Under the pieces are notes generated by a model. The model saw only the letters and a program-made list of their open reading frames with translations, was not told where the DNA came from and ran no database searches. This document shows positions 40,000 to 49,625 of a DNA stretch of 64,000 bases, piece after piece; positions within the stretch are counted from its first letter, which is position 1; each line of letters opens with the position of its first letter. The stretch is from an uncultured Eubacteriales bacterium. GTDB taxonomy: Bacteria > Bacillota > Clostridia > Oscillospirales > Acutalibacteraceae. The stretch is taken from NCBI GenBank assembly GCA_934525065.1, contig CAKSYX010000007.1:1-64000 (forward strand). Reading direction: 5' to 3'. The position numbers were made by a program, and so were the translations under genes.

Positions 40000-42827
40000 T
40001 ACAGCAATTTTTTGAGATACTGACCGGTATAGGAAGCAGGATTCATCGCGACCTGTTCGGGCGTACCTTCGGCAACAATCATGCCGCCACCGTCGCCGCC
40101 CTCGGGACCGAGGTCAATGATATGGTCGGCAATTTTGATTACATCAAGGTTATGCTCAATAACAACGACCGTGTTGCCGGCATCAACGAGCTTCTGAAGC
40201 ACATCAACGAGCCTGTGTACATCTGCGGTGTGAAGTCCGGTTGTCGGTTCATCAAGAACATAGACAGTTTTTCCGGTAGCCCTCTTTGAAAGCTCGGTCG
40301 AAAGCTTAACGCGCTGAGCTTCGCCGCCTGAAAGCGTTGTTGCCGGCTGACCGATTTTTATATAGCCAAGTCCGACATCGTAAATCGTTTTCAGCTTATT
40401 ATATATCTTCGGTATGCTTGAAAAAAAGTTCATGCCTTCGGCAACCGTCATTTCAAGAACGTCATATATCGACTTACCCTTATACTTGACGGCAAGCGTT
40501 TCACTGTTATACCTCTTGCCCTTGCAGACATCGCAGGGCACAAAAATATCAGCAAGGAAATGCATTTCAATCTTGACAATACCGTCCCCACTGCAGGCCT
40601 CACATCGGCCGCCCTTCACATTGAAAGAAAAGCGGCTTGAAGTGTAGCCCTTCAGCTTGGCGTCAACAGTGTTTGCAAAAAGGTCACGTATATCATTGAA
40701 AACGCCTGTATAGGTTGCAGGGTTTGAGCGCGGCGTTCTCCCAATAGGCGACTGGTCGATATTGATGATTTTATCTAGGTTTTCCGTTCCTTCAATACGG
40801 TCAAATTTTCCGGGGAATTTCCGCGCGTTGTTAAGCTCCGCGGCAAGGTGCTTATATATTATCTCATTAACAAGCGAAGATTTTCCCGAACCGGAAACTC
40901 CGGTAATACAGACAAATTCACCGAGAGGGATTGAGACGTCAATGTTTTTAAGGTTATTTTCCCTTGCACCGAACACCTTGAGATACTTTCCGTTTCCCGG
41001 TCTGCGAGTCTCCGGGACGGGAATTTTTTTCTTTCCGGATAGATAAAGTCCGGTCTGTGAATTTTCACAGTTCAGAATATCTTCAATTGTGCCCTGACAA
41101 ACGACCTCACCGCCGTTGACACCTGCGGCAGGGCCGAAATCGACAATGTGGTCTGCACTGCGGATAGTATCATCATCGTGCTCAACAACAATCAGTGTAT
41201 TGCCAAGATCACGCAGATGCTTGAGTGTTGAAATAAGCTTTTCGTTATCTCTTTGGTGCAGACCTATGCTTGGTTCATCAAGAATATACAAAACGCCGAC
41301 AAGCGAAGTGCCGAGCTGAGTTGCAAGGCGAATGCGCTGGCTTTCCCCGCCGGAAAGCGTTCCGGCAGAACGGGAAAGAGTAAGATAGGAAAGGCCGACA
41401 CTCGAAAGAAAGCGCAGCCTGTCTGCAATTTCCTTGATAATGATTCGGCCGATCATCAGGTCGCGTTCGCTGAGCCTTGTTTTGAGCTGTTCAACAAAGG
41501 CAAGCGATTTATCAATAGGCATTGAAGAAACTTCGTTGATGTTCTTTCCGTCAACCGTGACGGAAAGTGCTTCTTTGCAAAGCCTCGCACCGCCGCAGTC
41601 CGGACACTTTTCACTGACCATGAGCTGTTCGATTTCGGCACGTGAGCTTTCGCTGTTCGATTCGTTATACCTGCGCTGAAGGTTATTGATCACGCCTTCA
41701 AAATCGGTGTAATACACACCGCCGCCGAACGCGGTCGGGCGTTCCATTTTCATTTTTTCGCCCTTTGTTCCGTAAAGAATTGCGTCAAGAGCTTCGTGAG
41801 ACATTTTTTCAATCGGCGTGTCCAAAGTGAAGCCGAACTTTTTTCCGAGCGCGGTATAGTACATTCCGGCAATTGAGCCTTCTCCGACAGAAGCCCAGCC
41901 ATGCGCCTTGATCGCGCCCTGACGAATCGTAAGAGACGGGTCGGGTATCACATTTTTTTCTGAAATTTTCATAAATACGCCTAGACCCGAGCATTTTTTG
42001 CAGGCACCGAAGGGATTGTTGAAAGAAAACATCCTCGGCGTAAGCTCGTCAAAGCTGACGTCATGCTCCGGGCAGGCATAATTGAGCGAAAAAAGCTGCT
42101 CGTCAACGCCGATGCGTTCAACAATGAGAAGCCCGCCGGAAAGCGCAGTTGCCGTTTCAACGGAATCTGCAAGCCTTGAGCGGATAGTCTCCTTCATCAC
42201 AAGACGGTCAACAACGACCTCAACATTATGCTTTTTGTTTTTTTCAAGCTTTATGCTTTCGGAAAGATCATATATGATTCCGTCGATTCTGACACGGACA
42301 AAGCCGCCCTTCCTTACCTGCTCAAGCTCCTTGACAAACTCGCCTTTTTTTCCGCGTGCGATTGGCGCAAGGAGCTGAAACTTTGTTCCCTCTTCAAAGC
42401 TCATGATTCGGTCAACAATCATATCAACCGTCTGCGGCTTGATTTCACGTCCGCAGACTGTGCAGTGCGGAACACCTATGCGTGCAAAAAGCAAACGAAG
42501 ATAGTCATAGACCTCGGTAATTGTTCCGACGGTTGAACGCGGATTTTTTGAAGTTGTTTTCTGGTCAATTGAAATGGCCGGAGAAAGGCCGTCAATAAAA
42601 TCAACGTCCGGCTTTTCCATCTGGCCGAGGAACTGACGTGCATATGAGGAAAGCGATTCAACATAGCGGCGCTGACCCTCGGCATAAATCGTGTCAAAAG
42701 CAAGTGAAGATTTTCCGGAACCGGAAAGACCGGTGAAAACGATCAGCCTGTCGCGCGGAAGAACAAGGTCAATATTCTTTAGATTATGCTCCCGCGCACC
42801 TTTGATGAATATATTTTTTTCAGGCAC
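39999..42827 (-). CDS. uvrA: UvrABC system protein A (942 aa)
   Basis: Two ABC ATPase units with Walker A GLSGSGKSSLAFDT and GVSGSGKSSLVNEI, and signature sequences LSGGESQRIRLA and LSGGEAQRVKLS. Zinc modules include C-x2-C pairs such as CTVCG, CPEH, CPDCG and CEACSGDG. UvrA finds damaged DNA and loads UvrB in nucleotide excision repair. It lies 16 bp after uvrB in the same direction. The length is normal. The 3' end abuts a bidirectional terminator. Confidence 0.98.
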   Translation of the reverse strand: MPEKNIFIKGAREHNLKNIDLVLPRDRLIVFTGLSGSGKSSLAFDTIYAEGQRRYVESLSSYARQFLGQMEKPDVDFIDGLSPAISIDQKTTSKNPRSTVGTITEVYDYLRLLFARIGVPHCTVCGREIKPQTVDMIVDRIMSFEEGTKFQLLAPIARGKKGEFVKELEQVRKGGFVRVRIDGIIYDLSESIKLEKNKKHNVEVVVDRLVMKETIRSRLADSVETATALSGGLLIVERIGVDEQLFSLNYACPEHDVSFDELTPRMFSFNNPFGACKKCSGLGVFMKISEKNVIPDPSLTIRQGAIKAHGWASVGEGSIAGMYYTALGKKFGFTLDTPIEKMSHEALDAILYGTKGEKMKMERPTAFGGGVYYTDFEGVINNLQRRYNESNSESSRAEIEQLMVSEKCPDCGGARLCKEALSVTVDGKNINEVSSMPIDKSLAFVEQLKTRLSERDLMIGRIIIKEIADRLRFLSSVGLSYLTLSRSAGTLSGGESQRIRLATQLGTSLVGVLYILDEPSIGLHQRDNEKLISTLKHLRDLGNTLIVVEHDDDTIRSADHIVDFGPAAGVNGGEVVCQGTIEDILNCENSQTGLYLSGKKKIPVPETRRPGNGKYLKVFGARENNLKNIDVSIPLGEFVCITGVSGSGKSSLVNEIIYKHLAAELNNARKFPGKFDRIEGTENLDKIINIDQSPIGRTPRSNPATYTGVFNDIRDLFANTVDAKLKGYTSSRFSFNVKGGRCEACSGDGIVKIEMHFLADIFVPCDVCKGKRYNSETLAVKYKGKSIYDVLEMTVAEGMNFFSSIPKIYNKLKTIYDVGLGYIKIGQPATTLSGGEAQRVKLSTELSKRATGKTVYVLDEPTTGLHTADVHRLVDVLQKLVDAGNTVVVIEHNLDVIKIADHIIDLGPEGGDGGGMIVAEGTPEQVAMNPASYTGQYLKKLL

Positions 42828-42843
42828 TTTTTTAACCTCTCTT

Positions 42844-44805
42844 TTATCTTATTGACTTGAGCTTTTCAATTTTATCACGCAGATATGCAGCGTGCTCAAA
42901 TTCAAGGATTTTAGCCGCCGCCTGCATCTCGGCAGTAAGGCTCTTTATCATTTTTTCGCGTTCAAGGCGCGGCATACGTCTGAAGTTCTTTTCAATGTCC
43001 GTTCGCTTTGAAGAGATTTCAAGAACGTCATGAACATCCTTGACAATTGTTTTCGGTGTTATTCCGTGCTCCTTGTTATACTCGCTCTGTATCCTTCTTC
43101 TGCGCTCGGTTTCGGTTATCGCTCGCTCCATTGAGGGCGTGACGGAATCGGCATACATAATGACCTCGCCGTTTGCATTTCTCGCAGCACGGCCGATAGT
43201 CTGAACAAGTGAGGTTTCGGAACGGAGAAAGCCCTCTTTGTCGGCGTCGAGTATCGCAACGAGTGAAACCTCCGGAATATCAAGACCTTCACGCAGTAGG
43301 TTGATTCCGACAAGCACATCAATTTCTCCGAGACGCAGGTCGCGAATTATTTCCATACGTTCAATTGTATCAATGTCATAGTGCATATATCTGACCTTGA
43401 TGTCAAGGTTTGAAAGGTAATCCGTCAGCGATTCGGCCATCTTCTTAGTTAAGGTTGTGATGAGAACACGCTCCTTGCGTCCGGTGCGTTCAAGAATTTC
43501 TCCGACAAGGTCGTCTATCTGGCCTTCGGTCGGTCTGACGGAAATAAGCGGGTCAAGAAGTCCCGTCGGGCGAATGACCTGCTCAACGATCTGCGCACTT
43601 TTTTCCCGCTCAAATTCGCCGGGAGTTGCGCTGACAAAAATCTTTTGTCCGACTATATCATAAAACTCGTCAAAGCGCAGCGGACGGTTATCATACGCAG
43701 AAGGAAGGCGGAAGCCGAACTCAATCAGGCTCTCCTTTCTTGCTCTGTCTCCGGCGTACATTGCGCGAACCTGCGGCAGCGTTACATGGGATTCATCAAC
43801 AAAAAGCAGAAAATCTTTCGGAAAATAGTGAAGCAAAGTAAACGGACTTGAACCGGCCGGTCTGCCGGACATCACGCGCGAATAGTTTTCAATTCCCTTG
43901 CAAAAGCCGGTCTCGCGCAGCATTTCCAGATCATAGGTCGTCCTCTGGCGGATTCTTTCGGCTTCAAGCAGCTTTCCTGCGCGGGTAAATTCTTCGGCTC
44001 GCTGTTCCATTTCGGCGTGTATCTCACCGATGGCACGCTCCATTTTATCATGACCGACAACATAATGCGATGCCGGATAGATTGCAACATGGGAAAGGGT
44101 CGATTTTATTTCCCCTGTCAGCGGATTGATCTCACACAGGCGGTCAATCTCATCGCCGAAAAATTCAATTCTTATTGCGGTATCGTTTGAATAAACCGGG
44201 TACACTTCAACAACGTCGCCGCGCACACGGAATTTGTTGCGGATAAAGTTAATGTCGTTACGCTCATACTGTATCTCGGTAAGCTTTTGAATCAATTCAT
44301 CGCGGCTTTTTTCCATCCCGGGACGCAGAGAAATAACCATGCTTCGGTAATCTATCGGGTCGCCGAGGGTATAGATACACGAAACGCTGGCGACAATGAT
44401 CACATCGCGACGTTCGGAAAGAGCCGATGTTGCGGAATGGCGCAGCTTGTCAATTTCATCATTAACGGCGGAGTCCTTTTCGATATAGGTATCTGTCGTC
44501 GGTATATATGCCTCGGGCTGATAATAGTCATAATATGAAACGAAGTATTCAACAGCGTTTTCCGGAAAAAACTCCTTAAACTCTGAGCAAAGCTGAGCCG
44601 CAAGAGTTTTGTTATGGGCCAGAACAAGGGTGGGTCTGTTGAGCTTTGCGATGATATTCGCCATTGTAAAGGTTTTTCCGGAGCCTGTGACGCCCATCAG
44701 CGTCTGCTCCATATCGCCATCTTTGACACCTTGAACAAGCCTTTCTATCGCCTGTGGCTGGTCGCCTGTCGGCTGATATTTTGAAACAAGCTTAAACTTA
44801 TCCAT
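42844..44805 (-). CDS. uvrB: UvrABC system protein B (653 aa)
   Basis: The N-terminus FKLVSKYQPTGDQPQAIERL and the Walker A LMGVTGSGKTFTMANI are diagnostic. The beta-hairpin region YYDYYQPEAYIPTTDTYIEK, the helicase motifs (VDESHV; LLREGLDIPEVSLVAILDAD) and a C-terminal UVR domain (about 615-650, the UvrC-binding helix pair) follow. UvrB verifies damage after UvrA. GGAGGTGAG lies upstream of the ATG. No UvrC gene is in the window. It forms an operon with uvrA. Confidence 0.98.
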   Translation of the reverse strand: MDKFKLVSKYQPTGDQPQAIERLVQGVKDGDMEQTLMGVTGSGKTFTMANIIAKLNRPTLVLAHNKTLAAQLCSEFKEFFPENAVEYFVSYYDYYQPEAYIPTTDTYIEKDSAVNDEIDKLRHSATSALSERRDVIIVASVSCIYTLGDPIDYRSMVISLRPGMEKSRDELIQKLTEIQYERNDINFIRNKFRVRGDVVEVYPVYSNDTAIRIEFFGDEIDRLCEINPLTGEIKSTLSHVAIYPASHYVVGHDKMERAIGEIHAEMEQRAEEFTRAGKLLEAERIRQRTTYDLEMLRETGFCKGIENYSRVMSGRPAGSSPFTLLHYFPKDFLLFVDESHVTLPQVRAMYAGDRARKESLIEFGFRLPSAYDNRPLRFDEFYDIVGQKIFVSATPGEFEREKSAQIVEQVIRPTGLLDPLISVRPTEGQIDDLVGEILERTGRKERVLITTLTKKMAESLTDYLSNLDIKVRYMHYDIDTIERMEIIRDLRLGEIDVLVGINLLREGLDIPEVSLVAILDADKEGFLRSETSLVQTIGRAARNANGEVIMYADSVTPSMERAITETERRRRIQSEYNKEHGITPKTIVKDVHDVLEISSKRTDIEKNFRRMPRLEREKMIKSLTAEMQAAAKILEFEHAAYLRDKIEKLKSIR

Positions 44806-44861
44806 GCGCTCACCTCCACGGCGTATATTCTACCACATATCTTTCAAAAAATGAAGGCAAA

Positions 44862-44908
44862 ACAGAAAAAATACGAGGTTATTCGAACAAAAGTTCGGAT
44901 AGCCTCGT
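44862..44908 (-). terminator. Terminator after fhs
   Basis: A 15-bp stem with G-T pairs (CGAGGTTATTCGAAC, 44874-44888, with 44893-44907) and an AAAA loop. On the minus strand a T-run follows. Confidence 0.8.
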
Positions 44909-44937
44909 GCTATGAATTGTGACATTTGCAACAAAAA

Positions 44938-46611
44938 TCAGAACAGACCGGTGATGTTGCCCTCATCGTCAACGTCAATGCCTTCGGCGGCCGGCTTTTT
45001 AGGCAGGCCCGGCATTGTCATAATATTCCCGGTCAACGCAACAATGAAGCCTGCTCCGGCCGAAACTTTGAGTTCGCGAACCGTCACTTCAAAATTTTCC
45101 GGTGCTCCGAGCCTTGTCGGGTCGTCGGAAAAGCTGTACTGCGTTTTTGCAACACATACCGGCAAAGCTTTGAAGCCGAGCTGTTCAAGCCCTGCAAGCT
45201 GCTTTCTTGCGTTGGGAGTGAGCGCAACGCCGTTTCCTCCATAGACTTTCTTAACGAGCTTTTCAAGCTTTTCTTCAATTCCGTCGCAGTCATCGTAGCA
45301 GAAAGTGAAGTTGTTTTCTTCCTCGCAAAGGCGGGCAACCTCTTTTGCAAGCTCTGTTCCGCCTTCTCCTCCCTTCGCCCAAACATCGGACAGCACTGTA
45401 TTGACACCGAGCGAACGGCATTTTTCAATTATAAAGTCGATTTCTTTGTCTGTATCCGTTGGAAAACGGTTCACTGCAACAACGCAGGGCAGATGATATA
45501 CGTTGAGAATATTTGAAACATGGCGCAGAAGATTCGGAATTCCCCTTTCGAGCGCGGCAAGATCTTCCCTGGCAAGCTCGGTTTTGGGCAGTCCGCCGTG
45601 CATTTTTAGTGCTCTGACCGTTGCAACAACAACAACCGCGTCGGGAACAAGCGATGCCATGCGGCACTTGATATCAAAAAACTTTTCCGCACCGAGGTCG
45701 GCACCGAACCCGGCTTCGGTTATGACATAATCTCCGGCCTTGAGCGCAAGCTTTGTTGCAAGAACCGAGTTGCAGCCGTGCGCTATGTTTGCAAAAGGTC
45801 CGCCATGAACAAACGCGGGTGTACCTTCGAGGGTTTGAACAAGGTTCGGCTTGAGTGCGTCCTTCAAAAGCGCGGCCATTGCGCCTTGAGCGTTAAGCTC
45901 ACCGCAGGTTACGGGCTCATCGTCTGTGTTATAGGCAACGATTATTTTTGAAAGCCGTTGTTTCAGGTCGGCAATTGATGAGGAAAGACACAGCACAGCC
46001 ATGATTTCACTCGCAACGGTGATATCAAAGCCGTCCTCACGCGGAACACCGTTAAGCCTTCCGCCGAGGCCGTCAACAACCGAGCGCAGCTGGCGGTCAT
46101 TCATGTCTACGCAGCGTTTCCATGTAATTTTTCGTGTGTCTATTCTCAGAAGGTTTCCCTGATGAATATGGTTGTCGAGCATAGCGGCAAGAAGGTTGTT
46201 TGCCGCGCCGATTGCATGGAAGTCCCCTGTAAAATGAAGGTTGATGTCCTCCATCGGTATTACCTGAGCGTAACCGCCGCCGGCGGCACCGCCCTTTATT
46301 CCGAAAACAGGGCCGAGAGACGGCTCACGCAGAGCAACAACGGCGTTTTTGCCGATTTTCCGAAGCGCATCTGCAAGACCTATTGTTGTTGTTGTTTTTC
46401 CCTCACCGGCGGGGGTCGGGGTGATAGCCGTTACAAGAATAAGCTTTCCGTCCTTATTCTTGCTTTCTTTAAGATATGAAAGGCTGATTTTTGCCTTGTT
46501 GTTTCCGTAAGCTTCGATATACGAAGAGTCGATTCCGGCCTTTTTTGCAATCTCCGCTATCGGTCTGCACGGAAACCGTCTTGCAATTTCAATATCACTC
46601 AGGTAACTCAT
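44938..46611 (-). CDS. fhs: Formate-tetrahydrofolate ligase (557 aa)
   Basis: The protein has the ATP-binding VTAITPTPAGEGKTTTTIGL, FGIKGGAAGGGYAQVIPMED, and the folate-site regions NLHFTGDFHAIGAANN and TEAGFGADLGAEKFFDIKCR. It makes 10-formyl-THF from formate and ATP and feeds one-carbon metabolism, and the acetogenic methyl branch where that exists. The length is standard. GGGAGG precedes the ATG. It is monocistronic, with a repeat element (46690-46850) in the DNA upstream. Confidence 0.97.
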   Translation of the reverse strand: MSYLSDIEIARRFPCRPIAEIAKKAGIDSSYIEAYGNNKAKISLSYLKESKNKDGKLILVTAITPTPAGEGKTTTTIGLADALRKIGKNAVVALREPSLGPVFGIKGGAAGGGYAQVIPMEDINLHFTGDFHAIGAANNLLAAMLDNHIHQGNLLRIDTRKITWKRCVDMNDRQLRSVVDGLGGRLNGVPREDGFDITVASEIMAVLCLSSSIADLKQRLSKIIVAYNTDDEPVTCGELNAQGAMAALLKDALKPNLVQTLEGTPAFVHGGPFANIAHGCNSVLATKLALKAGDYVITEAGFGADLGAEKFFDIKCRMASLVPDAVVVVATVRALKMHGGLPKTELAREDLAALERGIPNLLRHVSNILNVYHLPCVVAVNRFPTDTDKEIDFIIEKCRSLGVNTVLSDVWAKGGEGGTELAKEVARLCEEENNFTFCYDDCDGIEEKLEKLVKKVYGGNGVALTPNARKQLAGLEQLGFKALPVCVAKTQYSFSDDPTRLGAPENFEVTVRELKVSAGAGFIVALTGNIMTMPGLPKKPAAEGIDVDDEGNITGLF

Positions 46612-46689
46612 ATTTTCCTCCCGTTAAAAATTTTTTCCGATACCATGCGAAAAAGAAGCATAACATCGGTTTATATTGTTGCACGCAGG

Positions 46690-46850
46690 TTAGGCTGAAA
46701 GGATCCAAACTTAATGCGGTTTTTTAAGGCAAATTCCCGCCGATACTGCGCCCCAAAGACCTTGCAATGACGTATAGTGAGACAAAAAGTGCCGCAATTT
46801 GCGGAAAAACAAGTCCTTCAGGTACATTGGGTTCAAAGCTCTTCAGCTTA
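46690..46850 (-). repeat. Palindromic repeat element, copy B (161 bp)
   Basis: Outer inverted repeats at 46690-46716 and 46825-46850 (TAAGCTGAAGAG type) and long matches to copy A: AATGCGGTTTTTTAAGGC, CGCCGATACTGCGCCCCAAAG, AAAAAGTGCCGCAAT and ACATTGGGTTC. It lacks the 115-bp middle of copy A and so has one left and one right arm. It fills the middle of the 351-bp gap between fhs and the DUF421 gene. Only a weak promoter (46896-46924) is otherwise visible there. Confidence 0.8.
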
Positions 46851-46895
46851 GATTGTACATTCACAAACAGCGGTTGTCAAGCAAATTGAATCTTT

Positions 46896-46924
46896 TGAAC
46901 TTATATTTTAGCATTGGGATAATC
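46896..46924 (+). promoter_or_regulatory. Possible promoter of the DUF421 operon
   Basis: TTGAAC (46896-46901), a 17-bp spacer, then GATAAT (46919-46924), 38 bp before the ATG. Confidence 0.55.
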
Positions 46925-46962
46925 TGCACCTTTAACGCCGAAACTTATTCTGAGGTGATTTG

Positions 46963-47607
46963 ATGCTTCCGATTCTTATCCGTGCGGTCATTGTTTATGT
47001 TCTCGTCATTGCCGGAGTCAGGCTGATGGGCAAAAGGCAGATTGGAGAACTTCAGCCGTCCGAGCTTGTGATAACCTTTCTTCTTTCGGACATCGCTTCA
47101 ATGCCGCTTCAAAACAGCAACACTCCGCTGATTCAATCCGTTGCAACCGTCTTTCTTCTGATTGCGCTCGAGGTAACAACCTCCTGCCTTGCGCTCAAGT
47201 TCAGACCGTTCAGAACGCTCATTCAGGGCCATTCGGTAATGGTAATCAAAAAAGGCGAGCTTCAGCAGAAAAACATGAAAAGAATCCGATACAGCGTTGA
47301 TGACATCATCGAATCGCTGCGGCTCAAGGATGTTTTTGATATCAGCGAAGTTGATTACGCCTATGTTGAAACCAACGGTTCGCTCAGTGTACTGCTCAGT
47401 GAAGACGGAACCTCTGATTCCTCTCTTCCCTGCCTTGTTGTAAGCGATGGGAAAATAATTGAACGCGAGTTTGAAGTATGCGGCATGACGAAGGAAAAGC
47501 TTGGAAAAATTCTGAGCAAAAAGGGGCTTGAACTTAAAAATGTTCTGTTAATGACCTACGCCGAAGACGGAAAAACCAACATTGTTTTGAAGAAGGAGGC
47601 AGACTGA
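46963..47607 (+). CDS. DUF421 (YetF-type) membrane protein (214 aa)
   Basis: Three N-terminal membrane segments with GVRLMGKRQIGELQPSELVI, the DUF421 hallmark, are followed by a cytoplasmic domain starting LIQGHSVMVIKKGELQQKNM and DIIESLRLKDVFDISEVDYA. Family members are often linked to spore or stress membrane functions, but their activity is not known. The start at 46963 follows GAGGTG. The next gene, DUF4363, begins on the base after the stop (TGAATG), a pairing seen in many clostridia. Confidence 0.9.
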   Translation: MLPILIRAVIVYVLVIAGVRLMGKRQIGELQPSELVITFLLSDIASMPLQNSNTPLIQSVATVFLLIALEVTTSCLALKFRPFRTLIQGHSVMVIKKGELQQKNMKRIRYSVDDIIESLRLKDVFDISEVDYAYVETNGSLSVLLSEDGTSDSSLPCLVVSDGKIIEREFEVCGMTKEKLGKILSKKGLELKNVLLMTYAEDGKTNIVLKKEAD

Positions 47608-47988
47608 ATGAAGCGCTTTGCTCTCTCTTTTGTTCTCCTGCTGCTGTGCTTTGCTGTTGCGCTTTTCGGCTGTTTCAAGCTGAAAAACGGCTGCAGTCGC
47701 CTGACCGATATCCTTGAAAAAGCAGGAACCTCAATCAGGCAGTCTGACACAAAGGCCGCAATGGCACAACTCAGTGAAGCCGATGAGCTTTGGAAAAAAG
47801 AGAAGAAGAGCTTTGAAGTTTTCCTTGATCATGAAAAGCTTCAAAATCTTGAAACGGCAATTCCCTCTCTAAAAAACCTGCTCGCCTTCGGAAACACGGA
47901 AGCCGCATTTGAAAAAATCCGGGAATGCATCGCCGTTTTGAACAATATTTCATCCGAACAAAAAATATGTGTTGAAAATATATTGTAA
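47608..47988 (+). CDS. DUF4363-family protein (126 aa)
   Basis: An N-terminal membrane anchor (FALSFVLLLLCFAVALFG) is followed by a helical outside domain with ADELWKKEKKSFEVFLDHE and LKNLLAFGNTEAAFEKIREC, which fits DUF4363. No catalytic residues are evident. It starts directly at the stop of the DUF421 gene, with GAAGGAGG just before, so the two proteins are made together and may form a complex. The function is unknown. Confidence 0.85.
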   Translation: MKRFALSFVLLLLCFAVALFGCFKLKNGCSRLTDILEKAGTSIRQSDTKAAMAQLSEADELWKKEKKSFEVFLDHEKLQNLETAIPSLKNLLAFGNTEAAFEKIRECIAVLNNISSEQKICVENIL

Positions 47989-48042
47989 TCGGCAAAGAAA
48001 TCTGATAATATTATGCTGTATAAGGAAAGTGAGGTGTAAAAA

Positions 48043-48474
48043 ATGGACAATATGCTCATTATGTGGATAGTCCTTGCGATAGTTTTCGCTGTGATTGAGG
48101 CCGCAACAGCTCAAATAGTTACACTCTGGTTCGCCGTTGGCTCTGCAGGTGCGATCATTGCAAACGTTCTCGGAGCATCGTCAACGGTTCAGCTGGTCGT
48201 TTTTGTTGTTCTTTCGCTGCTGACGCTTGCACTCGCGCGTCCTTACTTCAAAAAGTTCATCAAGACGAAGGTACAGCCTACAAACTCCGATATGTGCATC
48301 GGGCAGGAAGCGGTTGTGACCGAGGAGATCAACAATCTGCTGGGGAAAGGGCAGGCAAAAATCAGAGGTGTTATATGGACGGCAAGAAGCGCAGACGAAA
48401 GCGTGATTCCAAAGGATTCAATCGTGATTATTAAAGCGATCGAAGGTGTCAAGCTCATTGTTGAAAAGAAATAA
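48043..48474 (+). CDS. NfeD-family membrane protein (143 aa)
   Basis: Two or three membrane segments in the first 75 residues (MWIVLAIVFAVIEAATAQIV, TLWFAVGSAGAIIANVLG) are followed by a C-terminal OB-fold beta domain (CIGQEAVVTEEINNLLGKGQ, then IIKAIEGVKLIVEKK). NfeD proteins partner with SPFH/stomatin proteins, and the next gene is one. The pair is thought to organise membrane microdomains. GTGAGGTG precedes the ATG. This is the short NfeD form without the ClpP-like protease part. Confidence 0.92.
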   Translation: MDNMLIMWIVLAIVFAVIEAATAQIVTLWFAVGSAGAIIANVLGASSTVQLVVFVVLSLLTLALARPYFKKFIKTKVQPTNSDMCIGQEAVVTEEINNLLGKGQAKIRGVIWTARSADESVIPKDSIVIIKAIEGVKLIVEKK

Positions 48475-48515
48475 GCAGCCAGCAAAAATATTACTTTTAA
48501 TCAGGAGGAAAAAAC

Positions 48516-49442
48516 ATGGAAGGCTTAATTTATGTAATTATCGCACTCGTTCTCTTTATTCTGGTGGTAATTGCCGTCAACATCAAAATCGTTCCGCAGT
48601 CAAAGGCATATGTTATTGAAAGACTCGGCACATATCAGGCAACATGGCAGACAGGTCTGCACGTCAAAATCCCGATTTTTGAGCGCGTTGCAAAAGCCGT
48701 CTCACTAAAAGAGCAGATTGTTGACTTCAAGCCGCAGCCGGTTATCACAAAGGATAACGTAACGATGCAGATTGACACGGTCGTCTTTTTCCAAATCACC
48801 GACCCGAAGCTTTATACCTACGGCGTTGAGCATCCGCTCTCCGCAATCGAAAACCTCACGGCAACAACGCTTCGTAACATAATCGGTGAGCTTGAGCTTG
48901 ACCATACTCTCACCTCACGCGACACTATTAACGCGAAAATCAGAGGTATCCTTGACGAGGCAACAGACCCTTGGGGAATCAAGGTCAACCGTGTTGAGCT
49001 CAAAAACATCCTTCCTCCGCGTGAAATTCAGGACGCGATGGAAAAGCAGATGAAGGCAGAGCGTGAACGCCGTGAAGCGATTCTTCGCGCAGAGGGCGAC
49101 AAGGAAAGCAAGATTCTTGTTGCACAGGGTCAAAAGGAAGCAAAAATTCTTGCCGCTCAGGCAGACAAGGAAGCCGCCATTCTCCATGCAGACGCGGTTC
49201 GCGAACAGAAGATTCGTGAGGCCGAAGGCGAAGCACAGGCAATTATTGCAATTCAGAAGGCAGAGGCTCAGGGTATTGAGCTTATCAATGCCGCAAAGCC
49301 CTGCAAAGAAGTTATTGCCCTGCGCTCTCTTGAATCCTTGCAGAAGGTTGCCGACGGTCAGGCAACGAAGATCATTATTCCTTCGGAGATTCAGTCGATT
49401 GCCGGTCTCGCCGCAGGCGTTACCGAGCTTGTTAAAGAATAA
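48516..49442 (+). CDS. SPFH/Band 7 protein, stomatin/QmcA type (308 aa)
   Basis: An N-terminal membrane segment (YVIIALVLFILVVIAVNI) is followed by the SPFH domain with IVPQSKAYVIERLGTYQATW, QTGLHVKIPIFERVA, and LRNIIGELELDHTLTSRDTI. A long Ala/Glu/Lys helix follows (about 185-255: MKAERERREAILRAEGDKES, QADKEAAILHADA) that forms a coiled coil for oligomer assembly. It partners the NfeD protein encoded 41 bp upstream. CAGGAGG precedes the ATG. Two hairpins, the second a strong terminator, follow the gene. Confidence 0.94.
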   Translation: MEGLIYVIIALVLFILVVIAVNIKIVPQSKAYVIERLGTYQATWQTGLHVKIPIFERVAKAVSLKEQIVDFKPQPVITKDNVTMQIDTVVFFQITDPKLYTYGVEHPLSAIENLTATTLRNIIGELELDHTLTSRDTINAKIRGILDEATDPWGIKVNRVELKNILPPREIQDAMEKQMKAERERREAILRAEGDKESKILVAQGQKEAKILAAQADKEAAILHADAVREQKIREAEGEAQAIIAIQKAEAQGIELINAAKPCKEVIALRSLESLQKVADGQATKIIIPSEIQSIAGLAAGVTELVKE

Positions 49443-49450
49443 CACTTCTG

Positions 49451-49472
49451 TTTTGCGGCAAAAGCCGCAAAA
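49451..49472 (+). terminator. First hairpin after the SPFH gene
   Basis: A perfect 9-bp stem (TTTTGCGGC / GCCGCAAAA) with a 4-base loop and no T-run. It lies nine bases after the stop. Confidence 0.45.
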
Positions 49473-49490
49473 CCTTGATACCTCTTTCAA

Positions 49491-49533
49491 AACATCAGAG
49501 GAGACTGCAAAATGCAGTCTCCTCTGATGTTTT
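49491..49533 (+). terminator. Strong terminator of the NfeD/SPFH unit
   Basis: A perfect stem of about 18 bp (AACATCAGAGGAGACTGC with its complement) and a short A-rich loop, ending in TTTTT. Confidence 0.88.
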
Positions 49534-49561
49534 TCGTGAAGTATTCCTGTTTTTATTCTCC

Positions 49562-49590
49562 TTGATTTTTGTCTGTCATAATGGTATAAT
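49562..49590 (+). promoter_or_regulatory. Promoter of rpe
   Basis: TTGATT (49562-49567), a 17-bp spacer, then TATAAT (49585-49590), 35 bp before the ATG. Confidence 0.8.
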
Positions 49591-49625
49591 GCGAACACAA
49601 AGTTTTAAACTGAGAGGTATCGGTT

